DNA of 64,000 nucleotides from the NCBI RefSeq assembly GCF_003097515.1, contig NZ_CP029188.1, positions 5,996,531 through 6,060,530 of the forward strand, read 5' to 3'. The stretch comes from Streptomyces tirandamycinicus. GTDB lineage: Bacteria > Actinomycetota > Actinomycetes > Streptomycetales > Streptomycetaceae. This document shows, one piece after another, positions 1 to 8,196 of the stretch. How positions within the stretch are numbered: the first letter of the stretch is position 1; every line of letters begins with the position of its first letter. The translations under genes were made by a program, and so were the position numbers. The notes below the pieces were generated by a model. It worked only from the letters and a program-made list of their open reading frames with translations. It searched no databases and was not told the origin of the DNA.

Positions 1-194
1 TGATCGGCCACCGGCTCGGGGTGATTCCCCGGCCGCTCACCGTCGTCGGGTACGCGGCCGGCCTGGTGCTGCTGTTCGCGGGCCCCAGCTTCCCGTGGTC
101 GGAGCTGGTCTTCCCGGCCTGGTCCGCGTTGATCGGCCTGCATCTGCTCCGGGTCCGGATGAAGTCCCGGCCGCAGCCGGCCGACGTGCACTGA
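1..194 (+). CDS. C-terminal end of a membrane protein (partial)
   Basis: Only the last 64 complete codons are present, read from base 3 to a TGA at 192-194. They hold two hydrophobic stretches (around VVGYAAGLVLLFA and LVFPAWSALIGLHLL) followed by a short basic tail, RVRMKSRPQPADVH, so this is the end of an integral membrane protein with a cytoplasmic-looking C-terminus. The family cannot be named from this fragment. About 290 bases of GC-rich sequence with no convincing gene separate it from the ferredoxin operon, so it is probably a separate transcription unit. Confidence 0.6.
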   Translation, partial: IGHRLGVIPRPLTVVGYAAGLVLLFAGPSFPWSELVFPAWSALIGLHLLRVRMKSRPQPADVH

Positions 195-483
195 ACCCGC
201 CGCGGCGGGCGGTTCCGCGCGCCGGCCGGGAGCCGCCGGGTCACGGCGGTGAGCGGCGCCGTACCGGCACGGGGGTTGCGGCGGTGCGCGGCGCGGTCCC
301 GGCCCTGCGTGTCGGCCGTCTCGTCCCGCCCGCGCCCGGCGCCCCGCGCCGCCCCTCGGCGGTATCGCCTGGTCCCCGCCCCGTCCGCTCACCCCTTCGG
401 CCCGCCCCGGCGAGCGGGACCGCCCCGGGGCCCGCATGCTGGTGCGGGGGGAGTGACGAGGCAACGGGAAGGGCTGATCCGTC

Positions 484-714
484 GTGAGAGTTGTCGTCGA
501 TCTCAACCGGTGCCAGGGGTACGCGCAGTGCGCCTTCCTCGCCCCGGACGTCTTCGAAATGCACGGCGAGGAAGCGCTGCTGTACAAGCCCCGGCCCGAC
601 GAGGCGTTCCGGGAGGAGGTGGCCCGGGCCGTGGCCGCCTGCCCCGTCCAGGCCATCCTCGTGGACCGGTCCGACGAGACCGTGACCGCCCGGGAGGCCT
701 CCGATGCCCGCTGA
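484..714 (+). CDS. Ferredoxin, [3Fe-4S]-type P450 partner
   Basis: A 76-residue electron carrier. Cys10 and Cys16 form a C-x5-C pair (CQGYAQC) and Cys53 lies in a CP motif, the pattern of the small actinobacterial ferredoxins that carry a [3Fe-4S] cluster because the middle cluster cysteine is missing. It starts with GTG after a weak GAAGGG. It overlaps the next gene by 11 bases and leads an operon with a ferredoxin reductase and a cytochrome P450, so its job is presumably to pass electrons from the reductase to that P450. The natural substrate of the system cannot be inferred. Confidence 0.9.
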   Translation: MRVVVDLNRCQGYAQCAFLAPDVFEMHGEEALLYKPRPDEAFREEVARAVAACPVQAILVDRSDETVTAREASDAR

Positions 715-2098
715 CGGATACCTCGAACGGCTCAAGCGCGAAGGGCGCATCGTCGTCGTCGGCGCGTCCCTGGCCGGTCTCAGGGCCGCCGAGACCCTGC
801 GGACGGAGGGCTTCGCCGGCACGCTCACGATGGTCGGCGACGAGCCCTACGAACCGTACGACCGGCCCCCGCTCTCCAAGGGCGTCCTGCTCGGCAGGAC
901 CACGCCGGACCACACCGCCCTGCCGCGGCGCCGGGCCCTGGAGGCCGACTGGCGGCTCGGCACGGCCGCGACCGGGCTGGACATGGCCGCCAAACGCGTC
1001 CGGCTGGACGACGGCGAGGAGGTCGAGTACGACCGGCTGCTGATCACCACCGGTGTCCGCGCCCGGCCGTGGCCGCACGACGGCGAGGCCGGACTCGACG
1101 GGGTCTTCGTGCTGCGGACCCGGGACGACGCGACCGCGCTGCAGAAGCGCCTCGCCGACGGGCCCCGCCGGGTGGTCGTCATCGGCGCGGGCTTCACCGG
1201 CTCGGAGATCGCCTCCGCCTGCCGGGAGCGGGACATCCCCGTGACGGTCGCGGAACGCGGAGCCTCGCCCCTGGTGGGCGCGCTCGGCGGGGTCATCGGC
1301 CAGGTGGCCGCCGAGCTGCAGCGCGAGCACGGGGTGGATCTGCGCACCGGCGTGATGGTGACCGGGCTCGAGGGCGACTCGGCCGGGCGGGTGCGTGCCG
1401 CCCATCTCTCCGACGGGTCCTCCGTCGAGACCGACATCGTGGTCGTCGCGCTCGGCGCGACGCGCAACACGGAGTGGCTCGCCGGATCGGGGCTCGGAGC
1501 CGGTCCCCGGGGCATCGCCTGTGACGCCGGCTGCCGCGCGTTCGACATCCGGGGCATCGTCACCGACGACGTCTTCGTCGCCGGTGACGTGGCGCGGTCG
1601 CCGCACCCGCTCTTCGGCTACCAGTTCCTGTCGCTGGAGCACTGGGGCAACGCCGTCAGCCAGGCAGAGACCGCCGCGCACAACATGCTCTGCGAGAGCG
1701 TCGACCGCCGCCCCCACATGTGGGTCCCGGCCTTCTGGTCCTCCCAGTTCGGCGTGAACATCAAGTCGGTGGGCGTGCCGTCCATGGGCACCGAACTCCT
1801 GATCTCCCAGGGTTCGCTCGCCGAACGGCGGTTCGTGGGGGTGTACGGGTACCAGGACCGCGTCATCGGTGCGGTCACCTTCGACCAGGCGCGCTGGCTG
1901 CCGTTCTACGAGCATCTGATCCAGACGACGGCGCCGTTCCCGCCGCCGTTCCCGACGGTGGACCGCCGCCCCGAGGGAGCACGGCCCGTACCGGCCGACT
2001 TCCCCGACCCGTCGGTGCCCACCCACGGACCCACCGTCACCCTCAGCGGCTACTCGCCGGCCGACCGGCGCATGACCTTCACCCCCGGCCGGCACTGA
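704..2098 (+). CDS. FAD-dependent ferredoxin reductase
   Basis: A 464-residue flavoprotein with two dinucleotide-binding folds: an N-terminal FAD motif (VVVGASLAGLRAAETLR, from about residue 17) and an internal NAD(P) motif (VVVIGAGFTGSEIA, about residues 156-169). A late FAD-contacting segment (DDVFVAGDVARSPHP) and a reductase C-terminal domain are present. The length is slightly above the usual 400-420 because of a proline-rich tail. It overlaps the ferredoxin gene, which implies translational coupling. It should oxidise NAD(P)H and reduce the upstream ferredoxin for the downstream P450. The class is clear; physiological specificity is not. Confidence 0.92.
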   Translation: MPADGYLERLKREGRIVVVGASLAGLRAAETLRTEGFAGTLTMVGDEPYEPYDRPPLSKGVLLGRTTPDHTALPRRRALEADWRLGTAATGLDMAAKRVRLDDGEEVEYDRLLITTGVRARPWPHDGEAGLDGVFVLRTRDDATALQKRLADGPRRVVVIGAGFTGSEIASACRERDIPVTVAERGASPLVGALGGVIGQVAAELQREHGVDLRTGVMVTGLEGDSAGRVRAAHLSDGSSVETDIVVVALGATRNTEWLAGSGLGAGPRGIACDAGCRAFDIRGIVTDDVFVAGDVARSPHPLFGYQFLSLEHWGNAVSQAETAAHNMLCESVDRRPHMWVPAFWSSQFGVNIKSVGVPSMGTELLISQGSLAERRFVGVYGYQDRVIGAVTFDQARWLPFYEHLIQTTAPFPPPFPTVDRRPEGARPVPADFPDPSVPTHGPTVTLSGYSPADRRMTFTPGRH

Positions 2099-2126
2099 CG
2101 CCCTGAGCGAGCACAAGGAACCCGCC

Positions 2127-3365
2127 ATGACCCAAGGCAGCCTCCTGCGGCAGATCCTCGAGTACGAGAACCGGCACGACCCGTACCCGCTGTACGCGGA
2201 GCTCCGCAAGACGCCCGTGCTGAACGAGGACGACGGCGCGTACGTCGTGAGCACCTACCACGAGGTCCTGAGCCTGCTGCACGACCCGAGGGTCAGCTCC
2301 GACTCCCGCAACATGACCCAGTCGGCCGGCATCGACCTGCAGGACCAGCAGGAGGAGGAGACGACGCTGCCGCCCAGCTTCATCCGGCTCGACCCGCCGG
2401 AGCACGACCGGCTGCGCCGCCTGACGAACACCTCCTTCGGCCCGCCGCACGAGCCGCGCCGGGTGCACGAGATGCGCGGTGAACTGGGCGGGATCGTCTC
2501 GGATCTGATCGGCGGCATCGGCGACTCGGGCCGGATCGACCTGGTCGAGCAGTTCTCGTACCCGTTCCCGGTGACCGTGATCTGCCGTCTGCTCGGTGTG
2601 CCGCGCGAGGACGAGCCGCGCTTCCACGGCTGGGCCGACACCCTGGCGGCCAGCCTGGACCCGATGCCCGGCGAGGATCCGACCGAGCGGGACAAGCTCA
2701 CCCAGAAGGCCCGTACCGAGCTCGGCATGTATCTGGCCGGGCTGATCGAGGAACGGCGCAAGAACCCGCAGAAGGACATGCTCTCCGAACTGGCCGTGCA
2801 CAAGGGGCCGGACGGTTCCATGACCACGATGGAGCTGCTCAGCACCGCCGCGCTGCTGCTGGTCGCCGGTCACGAGACCACCGTGAACCTGATCACCAAC
2901 GGCATGCTGACGCTGCTGCGCAACCCGCAGGTGCTGGAGCGCCTGCGTACCGACCCGGACCTGTCCGTCCCGCTCGTCGAGGAACTGCTGCGCTTCGAGC
3001 CGCCGGTACAGCTGGTGCCGAACCGCACGACCCTCGCGGACATCGAGATCGCCGGGGTCACCATCCCGAAGGGCGCCTCCCTGTGGCTGGTGGTGGCCGC
3101 GGGCAACCGCGACCCGCTGCGCTTTGAGGACCCGGACCGCTTCGACCCCGACCGCGAGGACGTCCGGCACCTGGGCTTCGGCAGCGGCGTCCACAGCTGC
3201 TTCGGTGCGCCTCTGGCCCGGCTGGAGGCCCAGGTCGCGCTGAGCGAACTCGCGCGCCGGCTGGTCAACCCGCGGCTGCTGGAGGACCCGCCCGAGTACC
3301 GGCGGAACGCGGTGCTGCGCGGGCCCCGTCATCTGCCGATCGCCTGCGACGACATCAGGCCGTGA
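2127..3365 (+). CDS. Cytochrome P450
   Basis: A 412-residue soluble bacterial P450. It has the I-helix oxygen-activation motif AGHETT (about residues 247-252), the ExxR motif in EELLRFEPP (about residue 285) and the heme loop FGSGVHSCFGAPLAR with the thiolate ligand at about Cys358. An AAGGA ribosome site precedes the ATG. It lies 28 bases after the ferredoxin reductase gene, so the three genes form a complete class I monooxygenase system. There is no adjacent biosynthetic gene that identifies a substrate, so the reaction is simply regiospecific hydroxylation or related oxidation of an unknown molecule. Confidence 0.95.
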   Translation: MTQGSLLRQILEYENRHDPYPLYAELRKTPVLNEDDGAYVVSTYHEVLSLLHDPRVSSDSRNMTQSAGIDLQDQQEEETTLPPSFIRLDPPEHDRLRRLTNTSFGPPHEPRRVHEMRGELGGIVSDLIGGIGDSGRIDLVEQFSYPFPVTVICRLLGVPREDEPRFHGWADTLAASLDPMPGEDPTERDKLTQKARTELGMYLAGLIEERRKNPQKDMLSELAVHKGPDGSMTTMELLSTAALLLVAGHETTVNLITNGMLTLLRNPQVLERLRTDPDLSVPLVEELLRFEPPVQLVPNRTTLADIEIAGVTIPKGASLWLVVAAGNRDPLRFEDPDRFDPDREDVRHLGFGSGVHSCFGAPLARLEAQVALSELARRLVNPRLLEDPPEYRRNAVLRGPRHLPIACDDIRP

Positions 3366-3560
3366 GCCCGGGCCGGCACGAGGCCGTGAGCCGGGCCGGC
3401 ACGGGGGCGTGGGGCGGGGGTCCGCCGGGCCGTGGGCCCGGGGGCGCGCCGTAAGGCGGTCGGGTTGGCGTCGGGTCGTGGGCCCGGGGCGTGTCAGGGG
3501 CGGTCGGGGTGGCATCCGGGTTGGCAGGGGTGGCATCCGGGCGTGGGCCCGGAGCGGCGT
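3360..3560. repeat. Short direct-repeat-rich intergenic tail
   Basis: Between the P450 and the convergent methionine aminopeptidase gene there is no gene but several short repeats. CGTGGGCCCGG occurs at 3431-3441, 3477-3487 and 3542-3552. A CCGTGAGCC..GGGCCGGCACG unit occurs twice in tandem from about 3360, the first copy running across the P450 stop codon. GGGTGGCATCCGGG occurs twice around 3506-3540. Simple GC-rich repeats like this are common between convergent Streptomyces genes; termination hairpins may form here, but no single clean one stands out. Confidence 0.5.
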
Positions 3561-3585
3561 GACGTGGTCCGTCGGGCGGTCCGGG

Positions 3586-4353
3586 TCACGGTGCGGTCAG
3601 GATGCGGGGGCCCTGGTCCGTGACGGCCACCGTGTGTTCCGCGTGGGCCGCGCGGGAGCCGTCCGCGGTGCGCACCGTCCAGCCGTCGCGGTCCGTCCGG
3701 TGCCCGTCGCCGCCGCCGCCGATGAGCATCGGCTCGATCGCGAGCACCATGCCGTGGCGCAGCGGCATGCCGCGCCCGGGGCGGCCCTCGTTCGGGACGT
3801 CGGGGGCCTCGTGCATCGCACGGCCCACGCCGTGGCCGCCGTAGCCGCTCGGGATGCCGTAGCCCGCGGCCCGGCAGACGCGGCCGATCGCGTGGGCGAT
3901 GTCGCCGATGCGATGGCCGACGACCGCCGCGGCGATGCCGGCCTCCAGGGCCTCGTACGCGGTCTCCGTCAGGCGCACGTCCGCGGGACGGGCCCGGCCC
4001 ACGGTGAAACTGACGGCCGAGTCGCCGACCCAGCCGTCCAGGACCGCGCCGCAGTCCACACTCACGAGGTCGCCGTCGCGCAGCCGGTAGCCGTCCGGGA
4101 TGCCGTGCACGATCGCGTCGTTGACGGACACGCAGACGACCGCGGGGAAGGGCGCCGGGGCCCAGGACGGGCGGTAGCCGAGGAACGGCGAGGCCGCGCC
4201 GGCCTCGCGCAGCACCGCCCGTGCGGTCTCGTCCAGGGCGCGCGCCGTGACGCCCACCGCGGCCGTCTCGCGCACGGCGGCGAGGGCCCGGGCCACGACC
4301 CGGCCGGCGGCACGCATGGCGTCCAGCGAGGTATCGGTCTTGATCTCCACCAT
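3586..4353 (-). CDS. map: Type I methionine aminopeptidase
   Basis: A 255-residue cytosolic metalloprotease that removes the initiator methionine. All metal ligands of the pita-bread fold are present: Asp100, Asp111, His174, Glu207 and Glu239, with the substrate-contacting His83. The ATG at 4353 is chosen because the product starts at the usual family N-terminus and a TATAGT box lies seven bases upstream, which would make the mRNA leaderless. Streptomycetes usually carry more than one map copy; this one is not next to the adk/infA ribosomal operon where the housekeeping copy normally lies, so it is probably the accessory one. It is divergent from a small XRE regulator that may control it. Confidence 0.93.
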   Translation of the reverse strand: MVEIKTDTSLDAMRAAGRVVARALAAVRETAAVGVTARALDETARAVLREAGAASPFLGYRPSWAPAPFPAVVCVSVNDAIVHGIPDGYRLRDGDLVSVDCGAVLDGWVGDSAVSFTVGRARPADVRLTETAYEALEAGIAAAVVGHRIGDIAHAIGRVCRAAGYGIPSGYGGHGVGRAMHEAPDVPNEGRPGRGMPLRHGMVLAIEPMLIGGGGDGHRTDRDGWTVRTADGSRAAHAEHTVAVTDQGPRILTAP

Positions 4354-4404
4354 ACCAATTACTATACCGGTCGCGAGGGTGTGCGCCGGTATTAGAATGA
4401 CGCC
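4354..4404. promoter_or_regulatory. Divergent leaderless promoters with a shared inverted repeat
   Basis: The 51-base gap between map and the XRE gene contains two back-to-back -10 elements. On the minus strand TATAGT (4366-4361) is seven bases from the map ATG; on the plus strand TAGAAT (4393-4398) is six bases from the XRE ATG. Both spacings put transcription starts at or next to the A of ATG. A perfect inverted repeat, ATACCGG (4364-4370) and CCGGTAT (4386-4392), overlaps both -10 elements with 15 bases between the arms. That is the layout of an operator through which the XRE protein could repress both genes. The -35 regions are poor matches. Confidence 0.55.
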
Positions 4405-4656
4405 ATGGTTCGTACCCCCCTGACTCCCGAGGAACGCGAACGCGGCGAGCGGCTCGGGCGGTTGCTGCGCGAGGCCCGCGGCCCGCGGAGCATGGTGGAG
4501 ATCGCCGCCGCCGCCGGGATCTCCGCCGAGACGCTGCGCAAGATCGAGACGGGCCGCGCCCCGACGCCCGCGTTCTTCACCGTGGCGGCCCTGGCCGGCG
4601 TGCTCGGCCTGTCCCTGGACGACCTGGCGGCGCGCTGCGCACTCGTCCCCGTGTGA
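4405..4656 (+). CDS. Small XRE-family helix-turn-helix regulator
   Basis: An 83-residue protein that is almost entirely a Cro/C1-type DNA-binding domain: GRLLREARGPRSMVEIAAAA (first helices) and GISAETLRKIETGRAPTPAF (recognition helix and the conserved IE-GR turn), followed by FFTVAALAGVLGLSLDDL. No separate effector domain is visible. It is transcribed divergently from map across an inverted repeat that overlaps both promoters, so autoregulation and control of map are the simplest hypothesis. No ribosome site precedes the ATG, in line with a leaderless mRNA. Confidence 0.88.
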   Translation: MVRTPLTPEERERGERLGRLLREARGPRSMVEIAAAAGISAETLRKIETGRAPTPAFFTVAALAGVLGLSLDDLAARCALVPV

Positions 4657-4843
4657 ACCGCCCCCGTGCCCGGCCCGGGCAGCCCGGCCCCGGGGGCTCC
4701 GGGAGGCCCGGAGGTGCCACCCGGCTCCGTATCGGGCTCCGTACCCGGCTCCGCGACCGGGCCGTCGGCACCGGCCCGGGGGCGGGCCGTCGGCACCGGC
4801 CCCGGGGCGCCCGCGCGGCGTCGCGGGGCGTAGTCTCGCGCCC

Positions 4844-5233
4844 GTGGACCTCCAGGAGCTCGACCGCGCCCAGTACATCAGCCTCACGACCTTCCGGAAG
4901 GACGGGACGGGTGTCGCCACACCCGTGTGGTTCGCCGTCGAGGGTGGTGAGTTGTACGTCTGGACCCGCTCCGACTCGTGGAAGGTCAAGCGTCTGCGCA
5001 GGGACGACCGGGTCACGGTGGCCCCCTGCGACGTGCGCGGCAGGGTCGCGGAGGGCGCCGCGACCGCGGAGGGTACGGCGCGTCTGATCGAGGGGGCCGA
5101 CCTCGGCAAGGTCAGGAAGCTGCTGAGCCGCAAGTACACCTGGCGGTTCTGGCTCGTCGACGTGCCCGCCGCGGTCGTGCGTCTGGGCCGGCGTCCGCAC
5201 ACCGGCATCGCAGTGACGCTGCGGACACGTTGA
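4844..5233 (+). CDS. PPOX-class (F420/FMN-binding split-barrel) protein
   Basis: A 129-residue single-domain protein of the pyridoxamine 5'-phosphate oxidase-like split barrel. The opening ISLTTFRKDGTGVATPVWFA and the following strand ELYVWTRSDSWKVKRLRRD are typical of the actinobacterial F420-dependent members (Rv1155/Rv2074-like). The GTG start at 4844 places the protein at the normal family length. The 187 bases upstream are GC-rich and hold no gene. The reaction is likely F420- or flavin-linked reduction of a small molecule; the substrate is unknown. Confidence 0.85.
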   Translation: MDLQELDRAQYISLTTFRKDGTGVATPVWFAVEGGELYVWTRSDSWKVKRLRRDDRVTVAPCDVRGRVAEGAATAEGTARLIEGADLGKVRKLLSRKYTWRFWLVDVPAAVVRLGRRPHTGIAVTLRTR

Positions 5234-5327
5234 GCGATCCGCACCGTCCCCGAAAACTGCGCGTAGCCGTCCCGTAACACGGCTGAGGTCGAATGCCTGC
5301 GAACCCGAGTCGGAGGGCGGGCAGACG

Positions 5328-7186
5328 ATGGCGGCGCAGCAACTCCCGGACCGGGTAGGCGACTTCGCGCGATATCTCGGAACGGTGACGGAACGGCTGG
5401 ACCCGGAGAGCGGCTGGTGCGCGGTGTTCTGGCGCCGCGACCCCGACGGGCTGACGGCCTGTCTGCGGGGCACCGAGGTCCCGCCGTGGGACGTGGTGGA
5501 GTCGCTCCTCCAGGACCTCGCGGCGGACGACGCGGAGACGGCGCACGCCCGCCGGCTGCACGCCGCGGCGGCGGCCGCCCACGACCGCCGCCCGGGCGGC
5601 GCCGAAGCCCTGCGGGAGCGGCTGGACCTGATGCGCCGCGAACAGGCCCGGGTGGCGGTGCGCGGCCGGGAGCTGATGCGCCGGCTGGCCGCCGTGCCCG
5701 AGCACTCCGCCGCGTACCGGGACCTCGCCCACGACCTCTCCTGGGCCAACGACGACCACACCCGCGCGACCTCGCGCTGCGCCGAACTCGCCACCCGGAT
5801 CGCCGCGCTCGCATCCCCTCCCGGGCCTCCCTCCGGCCCGGCACCCCACGACCGGGACCCGCATCAGGCCCATCGCACGTCGGCAGCCGGAGCGTTCGGC
5901 GCGCACGCCTCGGCACCGGACCGGGGCCACGGCGCCGATCGGGGCGCGGCGTCGGGAGCCGCGGACGGTGAACCGGTGGCGTGGGCGGGGCGTGGGCATC
6001 GCCCGGCGCCCGTCGACGCGGAGGTCCCGGCCGAAGCGCCGGAGGCCGGCGCCGAGTCGGCGGACGGCGGGTGGCGGGCACCGGCCGCGGCCGGTGGCGG
6101 CGCCGCTGCCCGGGGCGCTTCCGATCACGCGGCGGGGCCGGAGCGGGGCGGAGCGGACGCCGGGTTCGGGGGCGCCGGTGCGTGGTTCCGTCCCACGGCG
6201 GACGCCGAGGCGGCGGACGACGGGCGGCGAAGGCCCGCCGCGACCGGCGGGGCAGGACCGGGATGGGACGGAACGTCCGCGGCGCCCGCGGCGCCCGCAG
6301 CACCCCCGGCGCCCTCAATGCCCGCTGACGCCGGGGCCAGGGGCGCCGCCGAGGCGGGCGGGGGCGAGAGCCCGCGGCCGCCCGGCAGCGGCGCGCCCGG
6401 AAGCCGTTCACCCGGAAGCGGACCGCCCGGCGCCGGGCGTGAAGCGCACCGAGGGAGCAGGCGGCGGCCGCGCGGGGCGCGCTACGCCTGGCTCGACGGC
6501 GGGGCGGACGACGGCGGGGGCGAGCCCGTCCCGGTGCCCGGCGTGCCCGAGCTGCCCGTCGCCGACGCGCGGCCGCGCGGCGCACGCTTCGGCGGGGGAG
6601 CGGACGCGGAGGCCGGCCGGCGCGACGGCGCGGCGGCGCGCCGCCGCGCGGCGAGGACGATCGCCGCGCGGCCCTGGCGACCGTCGCCACGCTCAGCCGG
6701 CTGCGCGCGGAGGGCCGCGGCGGAGAGGCCCATGTGCTGCTGTGCGAGGCCGCGTCGGGGCCCGCCGCCCGGCTGCCGGTGCTCGCCGCCGAGCTGCACC
6801 GCTCGGGGCTGGCCGCCGACTGGCCCACCCTCCTCTGGGAGGTGGCCTCGCTGCCGCCGGATCGGCTCGCCGAGGCCGCCGCCGCACTCGCCGAGGCGGG
6901 CCGCGACGAGGACTGCGGCCGACTGCTCCGCCAGGGCGTCGCCCGCCCCACCGACGAGATCGCGGACGCCGTTCTCGCCCTCGCCGACGCGGGGGGCCGC
7001 CGCGAGGCGGACGCGCTGCTCGCGGCCTTCCTCCGGGTCCGCACCCCGGAGGAAGGCGCGCGGATCGCCGCCGCCGACCCCCGCCGCCTCGTCCCACAAC
7101 TGCTCTCCGCCGCCCGCGCGGTGTCGCCCGGGCGGGAACGCGATCTGGTCCATGCGCTGCGCGTCGCCGGTCTCATCAGCGCCTGA
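5328..7186 (+). pseudogene. Large Ala/Pro-rich hypothetical protein, frameshifted
   Basis: The reading frame opens at ATG 5328 with a folded N-terminal segment of about 160 residues (starting MAAQQLPDRVGDFARYLG), then a long Ala/Gly/Pro-rich linker. Near 6600-6660 the sense frame changes: downstream, the original frame turns into Arg/Pro/Ser-rich nonsense, while the next frame gives well-formed protein (DDRRAALATVATLSRLRAEG, then AASGPAARLPVLAAELHRSG) to the stop at 7186. A one-base deletion (or two-base insertion) in the repetitive GGCGGCGCG tract near 6630-6650 would explain it. Similar long linker proteins are common in Streptomyces and unassigned. It is either a real mutation or a sequencing error; a genuine programmed shift is less likely. 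Confidence 0.65.
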
Positions 7187-7262
7187 AAAAATACGGTATA
7201 GGCTGTATGCCGACCGCTCGGGTGCGAAACATGATCGACACTGCGGGTTCACGACGATGGTC

Positions 7263-7322
7263 TTGCCCCCGTGTGTGACGGGGCTTACCTTCTCCTCCTA
7301 CGCATCGCGTCTACGGGCGTAG
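7263..7322 (+). promoter_or_regulatory. Predicted promoter and operator-like palindrome of the pyrimidine catabolism operon
   Basis: TTGCCC (7263-7268) and TACCTT (7286-7291) are spaced by 17 bases, a reasonable vegetative promoter. About 20 bases downstream lies CTACGGGCGTAG (7311-7322), a palindrome with five-base arms, preceded by a CCTACGC half-site, placed where a repressor would block initiation or elongation. Further upstream, ATACGG-N6-CTGTAT around 7191-7215 is another imperfect inverted repeat. No regulator gene lies in the operon itself. Confidence 0.35.
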
Positions 7323-7353
7323 AGGCTCTGACGTCTTGTCGAAGGAGCAGCTC

Positions 7354-8196
7354 ATGACCAACGTCGTTCGCGCCGCACTCGTTCAGGCCACCTGGACCGG
7401 CGACACCGAATCCATGATCGCCAAGCATGAGGAGCACGCCCGTGAGGCGGCCCGGCAGGGCGCCAAGGTCATCGGTTTCCAGGAGGTCTTCAACGCCCCG
7501 TACTTCTGCCAGGTGCAGGATCCGGAGCACTACCGCTGGGCCGAACCCGTCCCGGACGGCCCCACCGTGCTCCGCATGCGGGACCTCGCCCGGGAGACCG
7601 GAATGGTGATCGTCGTCCCCGTCTTCGAGGTGGAGGGCTCCGGCTTCTACTACAACACCGCCGCGGTGATCGACGCCGACGGCAGCTATCTCGGCAAGTA
7701 CCGCAAGCACCACATCCCCCAGGTCAAGGGATTCTGGGAGAAGTACTACTTCAGGCCCGGCAACGCCGGCTGGCCGGTCTTCGACACCTCCGTCGGCAAG
7801 GTCGGCGTCTACATCTGCTACGACCGCCACTTCCCGGAGGGCTGGCGCCAACTCGGCCTCGCCGGAGCCCAGTTGGTCTACAACCCGTCGGCCACCTCCC
7901 GGGGCCTGTCCGCCTACCTCTGGCAGCTGGAGCAGCCCGCCGCGGCCGTCGCCAACGAGTACTTCATCGCCGCCATCAACCGGGTCGGCCAGGAGGAGTA
8001 CGGCGACAACGACTTCTACGGCACCAGCTACTTCGTCGACCCGCGCGGACAGTTCGTCGGCGACGTCGCCAGCGACAAGCAGGAGGAACTGGTCGTCAGG
8101 GACCTCGACTTCGGCCTCATCGACGAGGTGCGGCAGCAGTGGGCCTTCTACCGCGACCGGCGGCCCGACGCCTACGAGGGGCTGGTCAAGCCGTGA
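7354..8196 (+). CDS. Beta-ureidopropionase-type carbon-nitrogen hydrolase
   Basis: A 280-residue nitrilase-superfamily amidase with the Glu-Lys-Cys catalytic triad visible as Glu44 (GFQEVF), Lys118 (YRKHHIP) and Cys155 (YICYDRHFPE). Family and context indicate N-carbamoyl-beta-alanine (and N-carbamoyl-beta-aminoisobutyrate) hydrolysis, the third step of reductive pyrimidine breakdown, releasing CO2 and ammonia. The ATG at 7354 is preferred over an upstream TTG because GAAGGAG ends six bases before it. Its stop overlaps the GTG start of the aminotransferase gene (GTGA), so the two are translationally coupled. Confidence 0.9.
   Translation: MTNVVRAALVQATWTGDTESMIAKHEEHAREAARQGAKVIGFQEVFNAPYFCQVQDPEHYRWAEPVPDGPTVLRMRDLARETGMVIVVPVFEVEGSGFYYNTAAVIDADGSYLGKYRKHHIPQVKGFWEKYYFRPGNAGWPVFDTSVGKVGVYICYDRHFPEGWRQLGLAGAQLVYNPSATSRGLSAYLWQLEQPAAAVANEYFIAAINRVGQEEYGDNDFYGTSYFVDPRGQFVGDVASDKQEELVVRDLDFGLIDEVRQQWAFYRDRRPDAYEGLVKP

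Noticed and set aside
4354..7176. Very long minus-strand open frame continuing upstream of map
   Set aside because: The extension is Arg/Pro/Ser-rich and antisense to the XRE, PPOX and linker-protein genes; the map product begins at its normal N-terminus at 4353. Open antisense frames are expected at this GC content.
7336..7353. TTG start for the beta-ureidopropionase gene
   Set aside because: It would place the GAAGGAG ribosome site inside the coding sequence; ATG 7354 has that site at proper spacing.
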